The translations under genes were made by a program, and so were the position numbers. The notes below the pieces were generated by a model, which saw only the letters and a program-made list of their open reading frames with translations, searched no databases and was not told the DNA's origin. Below, one piece after another: positions 42,945 through 55,100 of a stretch of DNA of 64,000 bases; position 1 is the first letter of the stretch; each line of letters opens with the position of its first letter. The stretch comes from Salvelinus alpinus. Its lineage: Eukaryota > Chordata > Actinopteri > Salmoniformes > Salmonidae. The stretch is from contig NC_092093.1 in assembly GCF_045679555.1 (NCBI RefSeq), positions 65,814,714-65,878,713 of the forward strand, given 5' to 3'.

Positions 42945-45055
42945 AAGATATATATATTTCACCTTTATTTAACCAGGTAGGCTAGTTGAGAAGAAGTTCT
43001 CATTTACAACTGCGACCTGGCCAAGATAAAGCAAAGAAGTTCGTCACATATACCAACACAGAGTTACACATGGAATAAACAAACATACTGTCAATAATAC
43101 AGTAGAACATAAGTATATATGCAGTGTGTGCAAATGAGGTGAGATAAGGGAGGTAAGGCAATAAATAGGCCATAGTGGTGAGGTAATTACGATATACCAA
43201 TTAAACACTGGAGTAATAGATGTGCAGAAGATGAATGTGCAAGTAGAGATATTGGGGTGCAAAGGAGCAAAATAAATACAGTATGGGGATGAGGTAGTTG
43301 GATTGGCTATTTACAGATGGGCTATGTACAGGTGCAATGATCTGTGAGCTGCTCTGACAGCTGGTGCTTGAAGTTAGTGAGGGAGATATGAGTCTCCAGC
43401 TTCAGTGATTTTTGCAGTTCATTCCAGTCATTGGCAGCAGAGAACTGGAAGGAAAGGCGGCCAAAGAGGAATTGGCTTTGGGGGTGACCAGTGAGATATA
43501 CCTGCTGGAGCGCGTGCTACCGGTGGGTGCTGCTATGGTAACCAGTGAGCTGAGATAAGGCGGTGCTTTACCTAGCAAAGACTTGTAGATAACCTGGAGC
43601 CAGTGGGTTTGGTGACAAATATGGTCAGTTTTACGAGGGTATGTTTGGCAGCATGAGTGAAGGATGCTTTGTTGTGAAATAGGAAGCCAATTCTAGATTT
43701 AATTTTGGATTGGAGATGCTTAATGTGGGTCTGGAAGGAGAGTTTACAGTCTCACCAGACACCTAGGTATTTGTAGTTGTCCACATATTCTAAGTCAGAA
43801 CCATCCAGAGTAGTGATGCTGGACGAGCGGGCAGGTGCAGGCAGCAATCCTTTGAAGAGCATGCATTTAGTTTTGCTTGCATTTAAGAGCAGTTAGAGGC
43901 CACGGAAGGAGAGTTGTATGGCATTGAAGCTCGTCCAAAGAAGGGCCAGAAGTATACAGAATGGTGTCATCTGCGTAGAGGTGGATCAGAGAATCACCAG
44001 CAGCAAGAACGACATCATTGATGTATACAGAGAAGAGACTCGGCCCAAGAATTTAACCCTGTGGCACCCCCATAGAGACTGCTAGAGGTCCGGACAACAG
44101 GCCCTCCGATTTGACACACTGAACTCTATCTGAGAAGTAGTTGGTGAACCAAGTGATGCAGTCATTTGAGAAACCAAGGCTGTTGAGTCTGCCGATAAGA
44201 ATGTGGTGATTGACAGAGTTGAAAGCCTTGGCCAGGTCAATGAATACAGCTGCACAGTAATGCCTCTTATCAATGGCGGTTATGATATCGTTTACAACCT
44301 TGAGCGTGGCTGAGGTGCACCCATGACCAGCTCTGAAACCAGATTGCATAGCGGAGAAGGTACGGTGGGATTCGAAATGGTTGGTAATCTGTTTGTTAAC
44401 TTGGCTTTCGAAGACCTTAGAAATGCAGGGTAGGATAGATATAGGTCTGTAGCAGTTTGGGTCTAGAGTGTCTCCCCCTTTGAAGAGGTGGATGACCGCG
44501 GCAGCTTTCCAATCTTTGGGAATCTCAGACGATACGAAAGAGAGGTTGAACAGGCTAGTAATAGGGGTTGCAACAATTTCGGCAGATAATTTTAGAAAGA
44601 GAGGGTCCAGATTGTCTAGCCGGCTGATTTGTAGGAGTCCAGATTTTGTAGCTCTTTCAGAACATCAGCTATCTGGATTTGGGTGAAGGAGATATGGTGG
44701 GGGCTTGGGCTAGTTGCTGTGGGGGGTGCAGGGCAGTTGACCGGGGTAGGGGTAGCCAGGTGGAAAGCATGGCCAGCCGTAGAAAAATGCTTATTGAAAT
44801 TCTCAATTATCGTGGATTTATCGGTGGTGACAGTGTTTCCTACCCTGAGTGCAGTGGGCAGCTAGCCTTAGCTTTCCTAACTGCCTGTGTATTTTGGTTC
44901 CTAACTTCCCTGAAAAGTTGCATATCACGGTGGCTATTTGATGCTAATGCTGTACGCCACAGGATGTTTTTGTGCTGGTAAAGGGCAGTCAGGTCTGGAG
45001 TGAACACAGGCACATACTGGAGTTTTTCACTGCATAATGCAGTCATTCAGTTTTT
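42945..45055 (-). mobile_element. LINE (CR1/L2/Rex-type), minus strand, in tpk1 intron
   Basis: The minus-strand frame 44053-44349 encodes reverse-transcriptase blocks: QSGFRAGHGCTSATLKVVND, VFIDLAKAFNSVNHHIL (the usual catalytic Asp-x-x-Lys-Ala-Phe is present) and MGVPQG. The rest, 43000-44050 and 44350-45050, is the same element in decayed frames. The 3' end, TACCTGGTTAAATAAAGGTG on the minus strand, is at about 42957-42980. Truncated and inactive. Confidence 0.75.
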
Positions 45056-47277
45056 CCTCTTAGTTGTGGGCTATGTTGGGCATCATGCATTCAAGTAGCC
45101 TATCTAAACAATTCAGTGATTTGACCTGCAGATATATTGTAGTAGATAACATAGAAAACGAACTCCTAAGACAATTCACAGTAGCCAAACTATTGTCCCT
45201 ATTACAGTAAGTGGGACTGAGTGTCTGAGTTGTTTAAACACCTCCAGCCCCTAGAGTTTTCCTGGGCTTTTACAGAGAGCAGAGCTCAAGGCAAAACAAG
45301 AGACACGCATCTATTAACATTGTCTGGAATAACTCTGACTTTAAGGGTCCTGCACTAAACAGAGGGCTGAAATATCGCTGCTTTATTCCCCCTGTAGTTT
45401 ACACACATACACACATTCTGTCCTTCCTTATCCCACTCTCTTTCTGTCTTGGTTTTGAAATTCAGAAGAGGGAGGAAAAGAGGGGCGATGAATTCATGAG
45501 ACACTCCTAAATCACTGTTATCTACTGTTAATACACTGCCTAGATGTGGGCGCGCGTGTGTGTGTTTACGCGCACTCGCTGTGCAAGTGAGTGCAGGCAA
45601 ATTTGTTCTGAAACAGGCTTTTCATTCTGCTATATGGCTCTATATCAGTGATGTTCAATTTCGGAAAGGACCATATCTGATAATAATTTTTATTGAAGAC
45701 ATAATACCATTTTCCAGACATCTGAGTGTGTTGGACATGTTGTTTGTGCTTGTAGAGAAAACTCACAGGTTTTGTATTATCTCTTCTCCCCTCTCTCACT
45801 TTCTTGATCTCCCCCTCACCATTTCTCCGTTCCACTCATGAGTCAGACTCTTCTAACATAAGACTAGCTTAGTCCTGAGTTATTCATCGAAATGCTGGTT
45901 ATTTTTATTTTTTTAAACATCTAATTGACCTATCTAGGTTCAATTATTTGAATTCCATTTTGTTTGTTATTTTTCTTCTGTGAACCCAATGTGCACATCG
46001 CAGTTTCTCCAGAGATAAATCAGATCCAGACTGAACTTTGCAATGTAGTAGGGAGTTGTAGTTTCCAACTGGCCAATATTCTACCATAATCCATTGCACA
46101 TCTACTTGTCCACTCTGTGTTTCTTTTACGTCTGCTACAGAAGAGGAAAGAATGCGTGATGGTGAGGCGATATAGAGAGAAGAGCTGTTGCTTTGCAAGT
46201 TATCTCTACCTGAAAATACGTTATCTAAGTCACTCATGGTTGGTATTCAGCAGTCATAAAAATGCCTTATTGATTTTGAAGAACTACAAAACAGTGATTT
46301 TTTTCAGACAGCATAGGCGGCAGCTCTATAGAGATGAGGACTTGGAATTAAATAATAAAGTCATCAAATTAAACAAATGTAAAATACACAACTGAAATAT
46401 TTTATTAAAGTCAAATAATGTGAATAAATTGTTAATAATTGATAAGCAGTAATGGGCAGTCACTACCATCGTGGGACTTTTATTAATTAAAAATAATCGA
46501 AATCAAAAAACTTTTTTAGTAATCTAACCGAAGCAGACCTAAAAAAAACACTAATCGCTCAGCACTAGACTAGTGCTACATATTTATTACATGTAGGTAT
46601 TCTATGGGGTGTATTAGGATCATATTATGAGTCCAGCATGCTAATTTATTAGGAGAATGTTCCATTGAATTTTAATGAACACAAAGTCCCTTAGCACAGT
46701 CATTTGGGTTATATGATAATGTGTAAGTGACAGACGGCTATCTGCAATAAGACACTAAATGAGAGTTGATGAAAACAGCTTGGCTCTCTTGCTGTCAACA
46801 GATCCTCATTAAGAGGAGACATCAAAGTGTATAGACTGTCAGACTCGATTGACAGATAACTGACAGAGAGAGAGAGGGACTTCCTCAACCATAGTAGCTG
46901 ACTATTGTTGTACCAGCGCCCATTTAAGTCCTTGAAATAACTATTCCAACTTTTTCAAAGTGTTTGAAAAATATATAAAAACACAGAACATAACAGTGCG
47001 TACGACTGAAAAAACAGCAACAACTGTCGGCAGTACCAAAACTTCAACGGTCATTGAAAACATCCTCTCAACAGAAAGTACAAGTTTCCTTTGTTAAAAT
47101 GATGGTAGTTCTTGAAATGACATTAGTCAAGAGATGTTAGTGTAATAAAACTGCAAGGTATTTAAAAGCCTGTCACCAATAGACACCAATACATTACCTC
47201 CCAAAACAGTCTTTCATGGTCCACTCCCCATTGGTAAAGATGGCACCCAGTTGGTTGACTAGGCATATACACACATA
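45056..47277. other. tpk1 intron sequence, no gene recognised
   Basis: AT-rich unique-looking sequence without clear repeats. A possible acceptor-like CTGCTACAG near 46140 leads into a short open frame (46117-46395), but no donor or homology supports an exon. A weak minus-strand exon candidate at 47198-47258 is listed under rejected items. Confidence 0.4.
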
Positions 47278-48485
47278 CACTACATGACCAAAGTATGTGG
47301 GCGGCTGCTCGTTGAACATCTCCTTCCAAAATCATGGGCATTAATATGGAGTCGGTCCCCCATTTTGCTGCTATAACAACCTCCACTCTTCTGGGAAGGC
47401 TTTGCACTAGATGTATGAACATTGCTGCAGGAACTTGCTTCCATTCAGCCTAAAGAGCATTAGTGAGGTCGGGCACTGATGTTGGGTGATCAGGCCTGGC
47501 TCGCAGTGGGCGTTCCAATTCATCACAATGTGTTCGATGGGGTTGAGGTCAGGGCTTGTGCAGACCAGTCAAGTTCTTCCACACCGATCTCGACAAACTA
47601 TTTCTGTATGGACCTCGCTTTGTGCACAGGGGCATTGCAATGCTGAAACAGGAAAAGACCGTCTCCAAACTGTTGCCACAAAGTTGGAAGCACAGAATCA
47701 TCTAGAATGTCATTGTATGCTGTAACGTTAAGATTTCCCTTCACTGGAACTAAGAGGTCAAGCCCAAACCATGAAAACCAGCCCCAGACCATTATTCCTC
47801 CTCCACCAAACTTTACAGTTGGCACTATGCATTAGGGCAGGTACCGTTCTCCTGGCAACCGCCAAACGCAGATTCGTCCATCTGCCAGATGGTGAAGCGT
47901 GATTCATCACTCCAGAAAACGCGTTTCCACTGCTCCAGAGTCCAATGGCGGTGAGCTTTACACCACTCTAGTTGACGCTTGCCATTGCACATGGTGATCT
48001 TAGGCTTGTGTGCAGCTGCTCTGCCATGGAAACACATTTAATGAAGCTCCTGATTAACAGTTCTTGTGCTGACGTTGCTTCCAGAGGCAGTTTGGAACTC
48101 GGAAGTGAGTGTTGCAACCGAGTACAGACTATTTTTACGCGCTTCAGCACTCTGCAGTCCCATTCTGTGAGCTTGTGTGGCCAACCACTTCACGGCTGAA
48201 CCGTTGTTGCTCCTAGACGTTTCAACTTCACAATAATAGCACTTACAGTTGACCGGGGCAGCTCTAGCAGGACAGAAATTTGACGAACTGACTTGTTGGG
48301 AAGGTGGCATCCTATGACAGATCCACGTTGAAAGTCACTGAGCTCTTCAGTAAGCCATTGTACTGCCAATATTTGTCTATGGAGATTGCATGGCTGTGTC
48401 AGCATTGGATGTGGCATTGGGTGTGGCTGAAATAGCCAAATCCACTCATTTGAAGGGGTGTCCACATACTTTTGTACATGTAGTG
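47278..48485 (-). mobile_element. Tc1-like element with broken transposase
   Basis: The ends CACTACATGACCAAAGTATG and CACATACTTTTGTACATGTAGTG are flanked by TA (47276-47277, 48486-48487). Minus-strand transposase pieces: 48038-48310 (N-terminal helix-turn-helix), 47825-48037 (HWTLEQWKRVFWSDESRF, first catalytic Asp) and 47598-47825 ([35 protein letters not shown], where the catalytic HD appears as HC). 1,208 bp. Confidence 0.85.
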
Positions 48486-48507
48486 TATAAATACAAAGTT
48501 GTATCCT

Positions 48508-48570
48508 CACCTTTCGCCAGGCTTTGTATCTGATCTCCTCACCACCGAGAATGTAAAAATCTCTAACTGC
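48508..48570 (-). other. Candidate 63-bp exon, minus strand
   Basis: Acceptor-like TTTTCATAG, 63 open bases (AVRDFYILGGEEIRYKAWRK in one frame), then donor GTGAGG. No homology recognised. It lies 22 bases from a Tc1 end. Confidence 0.25.
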
Positions 48571-48721
48571 CTCCTATGAAAACGGAGAAAGCATCATTAG
48601 TATAGTAACAGATTTGTTATAACGCATCAGCACAAAAGATTGATGAGTTAGTAATACAAATTATGTTATGATGAATATGGAGTTGTTTTAAAGGTATTAC
48701 AAATGTTCAATTTACAGATAG

Positions 48722-49140
48722 CTAATTTTTTCTGGCCAGTCTTGTTCCCAGTGCAGTAGACCTCCTTAGTCTTGTTGCCAGGGCAGACGACACTGGTGGT
48801 CTTGTTGCCTTGGCATTAGTCACCGATCTTCTTGTTGCCAGGGCAGTAGACACTGGTCTACTGAGAGAAGTGCCATGGCGCCCGCAGTGCAATTTAGAAG
48901 TAGCCCACCAATACATTTTCACCCACGACATCGTTTTCAGCGTAGCCTAATTTCGTCTGAAAACCACGAACTTGGCAACACTGCACATAAGAGTATAGCA
49001 AGATGGCTGCGTCCCATGAGAGATGAAAACTTGGGGCGCCTCTCGACACCTAGGTCAGGGGAGAACTGCAAGTCCGCTGGAGCGAAACATACAGTACGTC
49101 TCTCTATCTTGCAGGGTAAGCGTGGTTCCCAAACTTGAAG
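48722..49140 (-). promoter_or_regulatory. Candidate minus-strand promoter and first exon
   Basis: On the minus strand, GCAGCCATCTTGC (a YY1-type motif) near 48998-49012 lies upstream of an ATG at 48931 opening a 69-residue frame that is Arg-rich and almost without acidic residues (MSWVKMYWWATSKLHCG..., with STALATR-type repeats), like a mitochondrial presequence. The repeats come from an imperfect CTTGTTGCCAGGGCAG tandem array (48738-48855). Product unknown; it may be chance. Confidence 0.25.
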
Positions 49141-49430
49141 GCTAAAACCGTGAGGGTTCCCGGTGGACAGACAAGTCACACAGACAACTAAGACAAACCC
49201 TCAGTGCCGCAATACAGTACTGGTCAACCAAACCGAGTATCTCCCAGGTTGGTACACTGTCACAAGTAATCAAAACAAGGACAAAACCCAAACGAGATGG
49301 CACAAGCCAAACCGAGTGGGGGGACAGCATAGCACCCAGATGGAGAGGCTAGCTTCTCCAAGCTATTGAATAGCAGCGGGTATACTTCTGCGCTTCTACA
49401 CTACATAGAGCTCTTACCAAGCAAATCCTC

Positions 49431-49500
49431 TTCTTCTTAAGTTTCTATCGGCGGATTGCAACCAACTGACAGGTGCATACACGGCCACCTACTATACTAG
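49431..49500 (-). repeat. LINE 3' end fragment
   Basis: On the minus strand it has TCAGTTGGTTGCAATCCGCC and ends AAGAAGAAG, like the tail of the probable I/Nimb LINE at 50205-50427. Confidence 0.5.
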
Positions 49501-49531
49501 AGTGCAAGGCCAGTCACGACCTGTCTTATAA

Positions 49532-49849
49532 CAGGGGTTCCCAGATGTTTTCACTAGGGGCCCCCCTTTTAGCATTGGGGAATATCCCGCGCGCCACGTC
49601 TATTTCTATGAGCAGAAGCACTGTTCATGACACAAACTGTTCACATCCCTCTTGTTGGTGGAGAGAATGTCAAGCTTATTTCCAGCAATTTTACAATTTT
49701 AAAGCACATTTTCTTGTAATTCTGTACATGTTTTCATGTCTAATGTGTATTCATGTGATATTTGAGTGACAAAAAAATTACAACAATATCGGCTAAAAAA
49801 ACGAAATAAAAAACTTTAACTGGCGCGCCCCACAGTTTGGGAACCACTG
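49532..49849. mobile_element. Short non-autonomous hAT-like element
   Basis: Ends CAGGGGTTCCCAGA and TTTGGGAACCACTG are inverted repeats. The 8-bp flanks match poorly. 318 bp, no coding sequence. Confidence 0.6.
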
Positions 49850-49874
49850 ATCTATACCACTAACTCTGAATTTC

Positions 49875-50204
49875 TAATAAAAAATAAATAAAAAACAAAA
49901 CTCACTACTCCCATCACTCCCACCCAAAATACCACCCACTCCCCATTCCAGTGCAACCTCTGACCCTGTCAAACTTCTCCCTTTGTTCCCTTTGTTCAAC
50001 CGTTTCCTCTGTCATACAGCCATTACTCATTCCAGTACCATGTTTCCCTATCAATTTCAAAGAGGAATTCAATCCCATATGCCCTATTCTCATCCTAGAT
50101 AACATAACTTCCTCCCTTCTGCTCCCATTATATGACACTATCCTGCGTTCAGATTTCCTTGTAAGAAAATCCTCTCTGGAATGAGCCGAGAAAAGGAAGA
50201 GGTG
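49875..50204 (-). mobile_element. LINE fragment (probable I/Nimb clade), C-terminal region
   Basis: Minus-strand frame with SRREEVMLSRMRIGHMG, LKLIGKHGTGM and CMTEETVEQ, resembling the domain after the reverse transcriptase in this LINE family. The same domain is found again at 56461-56600, so this is a second copy. Confidence 0.5.
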
Positions 50205-50439
50205 GACTTCTTCTTCTGTGGTTTTTATATGGCAGTTGGCAACCAACTTTAAGGTACCGCCACTAACTGAACTGGAGTGTGGACCAGAGAAAGTGAAAGT
50301 CTAAATCCTACCCAATATTCTCATCTCCCTAAGGAAACGAAGTACATAATAAAATACTACATCCCTTGAAGATTTCCCCAGCAGTTCACTTAATCCTTGC
50401 TCTTTGACCCCACTCTTCAAATCTAATAACAATCACTCG

Positions 50440-50601
50440 AATGATCAGTTTCCGAAAGAAATTGCAGAACGGCGCAAAGTTCTGTATCCAATTTTCAAAG
50501 AAAATAGATTAAAAGCGAAACGAGTAGCTCTCGTCGTTGATAAACTATATATTGATAACCAGTTGTTAAGAGACACAAAGATTACTCCATGGTTATTTTA
50601 A
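50440..50601 (+). pseudogene. L1 ORF1, C-terminal end only
   Basis: Encodes FPKEIAERRKVLYPIFKENR and VALVVDKLYIDNQLL, the RNA-binding C-terminal domain region of L1 ORF1 proteins, then a stop. The N-terminal part was lost by 5' truncation. Confidence 0.75.
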
Positions 50602-52149
50602 AAATTACAAAGTTCTCATAGATGAGGAAAATAAACACAATTCAAGCCCGGTTACTGATTGTAACAATACAATACAAAATATAGCTTTTCTATAAATCTT
50701 CACATATAACTAATTGAACACAAGCACTATTTCTATATAGTGAAGATAAAAACTAAGTAAACAGAAGGCACAGTATGTGTGGATGGTGTGGTGTGTGTTT
50801 ATTTTTATTTGTTATGTTTGAAAAGTTGAGTGAGTGAGTAATGAAATTGTAATGAAGTTGCATATCCCAGAGCCAGTGTATTGCTGTGGGCCGGGTATGA
50901 GAGGGCTTTCAATGTTGTTCAGATGATGGATATACTTTTATAATGAATTACACGTCTTATTTATTTATTGTCCTATCATGGGGAACTACATTTTTAAAAT
51001 AAATTATATCTAATTATTTATTATCCTATTTTAATGGTACGGTCCATGGCCCTATACCCTAGACACCCACATGAATAGCCCAGATACTAAGGAGAAGTCC
51101 CTAACTGTTTTATGTGCATGCTGTATGCGGTCTGTATGCAGCCAAAATGAGGTCAGGGACCAAGAGCAGCACTGCCCCCTCAAGATTCTGAGCCTGGCAG
51201 GGTTGGTCCTGCAAAGCCAAAGCCCCCTAAAGGGAGAGCATAATAAACAAGGAAATTCTCAAAGCTGCTAATGAGAACCTTGATGACCTTGTACCTAGCC
51301 GGTGGGGATTCCGGTGGGGTGCCCCCACCCAGGCAGTGGCAGTGCTGGCAACACTAGCTGCAGTAACCCATGGGGAGGGGGTCACACTCGGACATTCAGA
51401 GAGGGGGTATATTATTGTGGCCCTGGTGGCACGAAACCAATCGGACTGCATGGAGAGGCTTGGGAACATGGTCAAAATGGATGACCGTATTGTGGGTGTT
51501 TCAGGAAGAAGGTGTACATTTGACCTCCATCATCTAGGATGTGACAATGGTAAATAAATCTCTACATTTATGCTCATTTTTTGCGCGGTCTTGCAGGCCT
51601 TCTCATGCAGCTGCAACTGCAAGTACATTTGTAAATCATGACCCATCTTGAGTTGGGCTCTGGGATGGTGCAATTGTTGAGAGGGTGAGCTTATGGTTGT
51701 GTGGGGGTAAGGGCTGAATGTGTGTGGGTGTATGTGTGTATCCCACAACTGTTGCGAAGGAAGAAGTAAAAGATGTTAGGGACTATAGAGGATGATTCAC
51801 AGCAATATGGAATAAAAATCGAGGTGAGGGCGATGGAAATGCATTTGGCAATGGATCTGCTTCGGTTCGGTGGATGGTGCTGTGTGCACTTTTCGAAGGA
51901 TGGATCCCAGTCGGTCCGGGGCTGTGCGATGCGGGGGGTCGGGGGTGGTCTGCCGGGCATTGGGATGACAACCCAACTCGAGATGGGGGCTTTTGGCGGG
52001 TGGAATAGTGGGGACCAATTGGAGGTTTGCTTAGTGGAGATGCAAATGTCATGGTACAACTATATAGACACTCAATCATTATGTTACTTTTTAATAGGAC
52101 GTTTACAAACATATATTTTGATAAAAATAATTGAAAGGTGTGTCTCATT
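50602..52149 (+). other. L1 inter-ORF region
   Basis: About 1.5 kb between ORF1 stop and ORF2 start, unusually long. It contains a G-rich part (51870-52020) and short frames without recognised domains. It may include L1 promoter-like sequence or an older insertion. Confidence 0.4.
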
Positions 52150-55100
52150 ATGGTAAGTGGTGAAATAAGTATAGCCAGTTACAATTGTAATGGCTTAGTA
52201 GATAATAAGAAAAGACGATCAGTATTTACCTGGCTAAAAGAGAAGGATTATAATATCTACTGTTTACAGGAAACCCATTCAACAGTTTTAGATGAAGTTT
52301 TGTGGAAAAAGAACTGGGGGGGCGAAATATATTTCTCCCATGGGCAAAGAAATTCAAAAGGGGTGATGGTTTTAATTAATAATAACTTTGATCCAAATGT
52401 GCAACTTGTCCAAACAGATCCTCAAGGTAGATGGATTATTTTAAATATGTTATTGGACAATAAACATATATGGCTTATTAACCTATACGGTCCGAATAAT
52501 GATGATCCAAGCTTCTTTGACAATATATATAAGAATGTATCAACTCTACAAGCAACACTAGACTCTATTATTATAGTGGGAGATTTTAATACGGTCTTAA
52601 ATACCTCTATGGACCGGAAAGGAAATCACACTACAAACTATCACCCTCAGGCACTTAAGGAAATCAGGAATGTCATGGATATATTGGAATTAGTGGATAT
52701 ATGGAGACTTAAATACCCTGACCTAGTGAGATATACATGGCGGAGGCTTAATCAAGCTAGTCGCCTTGACTACTTTCTTATATCATTCTCTCTGGCACCA
52801 AAAGTTAAAAAGTGTTTGATAGGGGACAGAATGCGGTCGGACCATCACATAATTGGCATATATATTACTCTTACAGAATTTCCACGTGGGCGAGGATATT
52901 GGAAATTTAATCAAAGCCTACTAGATGATAAATTGTTTAGAACTAGGACAGAAGAATTTATAACTGACTTTTTTAGACATAACATAGGTACAGCAGATCC
53001 CCATATTGTATGGGACACTTTTAAGTGTGCCTTTAGAGGCCATGCAATTCAGTACTCATCTATAAAACAAAAGCAATTTCGATCAAAAGAGTCCATATTA
53101 ACAAAGGAAATTGAAGGACTAACAGTACAGTTAGATAACAATAAAAATGGTACCATAGAGGCACAGAATAAGTTAGAGGAAAAACAAAAAGAAATGGAGG
53201 AACTTATTCAAGAAAGATCCAGTGTAATATATTACAAAAATAAAGCTAACTGGATGGAATATGGGGAAAAATGCACCAAATTCTTTTTCAATCTTCAATA
53301 TAGAAATGCTACCAAAAAAAACGTATTAAAACTTGTTACAAATGATGGAGTCACGCATGATTCACCAAATGATATTTTGAAAGAGGAAGTAAAGTACTTT
53401 AAGAATATATTTTCGTTTCAGGCTCCTCCATCTCCACTAACTGAAACTAATTGTATGGATTTTTTCCCTAATAATAATGTAAAATTAACATCTGTACAGA
53501 AAGACTCATGTGAAGGCCTAATTACAGAGGAGGAACTACTTGATGCAATTGGGGCCTTTAAGGATGGGAAAACTCCAGGACTGGATGGCATACCAGTGGA
53601 AGTATACAAACATTTTTTTTATATACTCAAAGGACCACTATTAGCTTGTTTTAACCACTCCTATATAAATGATAGATTATCAGACACGCAACAAGAAGGT
53701 GTGATATCATTATTACTGAAACAGGACCCAAGTGGTATATATAAAGATCCAGTCCATTTAAAAAATTGGAGACCTCTTACACTTCAGTGTTGTGATGCAA
53801 AAATCCTAGCAAAATGCTTGGCGCATAGAATAAAAAAAGTCTTGTCAGATATTATTCATCCTAATCAGACAGGTTTTTTACATGGACGATACATTGGAGA
53901 TAATATAAGGCAAGTACTGGAAACAATAGAACACTATGAAATATCGGGGACACCAGGCCTGGTTTTCATAGCTGATTTTGAAAAGGCTTTTGATAAAGTA
54001 CGACTGGAGTTTATATATAAATGCCTAGAATATTTCAATTTTGGGGAATCTCTTATAAAATGGGTAAAAATTATGTATAGTAACCCTAGGTGTAAAATAG
54101 TAAATAATGGCTACATCTCAGAAAGTTTTAAACTATCTAGAGGAGTAAAACAAGGTTGTCCACTATCGGCATATCTATTTATTATTGCCATCGAAATGTT
54201 AGCTGTTAAAATTAGATCAAACATTAATATTAAGGGATTAGAAATCCAGGGCCTAAAAACTAAGGTGTCATTGTACGCTGATGATTCATGTTTTCTTTTA
54301 AAACCACAACTAGAATCTCTCCACGGCCTCTTAGAGGATCTAGATACATTTGCTATCCTCTCTGGATTAAAACCAAATTATGATAAATGTACCATATTAC
54401 GTATTGGATCACTAAAAAATACACATTTTACATTGCCATGTAGTTTACCAATTAAATGGTCTGACGGTGATGTGGACATACTCGGTATACAAATCCCAAA
54501 AGAAAGAAATGATCTCACTCCAATAAATTTTTATAGAAAGTTAGCAAAAATAGATAAGATCTTGCTACCATGGAAAGGAAAATACCTGTCTATTTGTGGG
54601 AAAATCACCCTGATTAACTCTTTAATCATATCACAGTTTACCTATTTGCTTATGGTTTTGCCTACACCTAGTGACCTGCTTTTTAAATTATATGAACAAA
54701 AAATATTCAATTTTATTTGGAACGGCAAGCCAGATAAAATTAAAAGGGCCTATTTATATAACGAATATGAATTCGGAGGGCAGAAATTATTAAATATTAA
54801 AGCATTAGACCTCTCACTAAAGGCATCAGTCATACAAAAGTTATACTTAAATCCAAACTGGTTCTCTAGTAGATTGGTACGAATGTCTCATCCTATGTTC
54901 AAGAAGGGCCTTTTTCCCTTTATTCAGATTACACCTGCTCACTTTCGGTTGCTTGAAAAGGAAATAATCTCCAAAATATCTTTATTTTTTAAACAAGCCT
55001 TAGAAAGTTGGTTGCAATTTCAGTTTAATCCACCTGAAAGGACGGAACAAATAGTACAACAAATCTTGTGGTTAAATTCAAATATAGTAATTGATAAAAA

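Noticed and set aside
46117..46395. 92-codon plus-strand frame in the tpk1 intron
   Set aside because: No donor, no recognised domain and no supporting neighbour exon.
47198..47258. Minus-strand exon candidate (acceptor CCTAG, donor GTAATG)
   Set aside because: Weak acceptor, no frame that agrees convincingly with the 48508-48570 candidate, and a Tc1 end directly beside it.
49524..49857. 8-bp target duplication of the small hAT element
   Set aside because: The flanks TCTTATAA and ATCTATAC do not match well enough.
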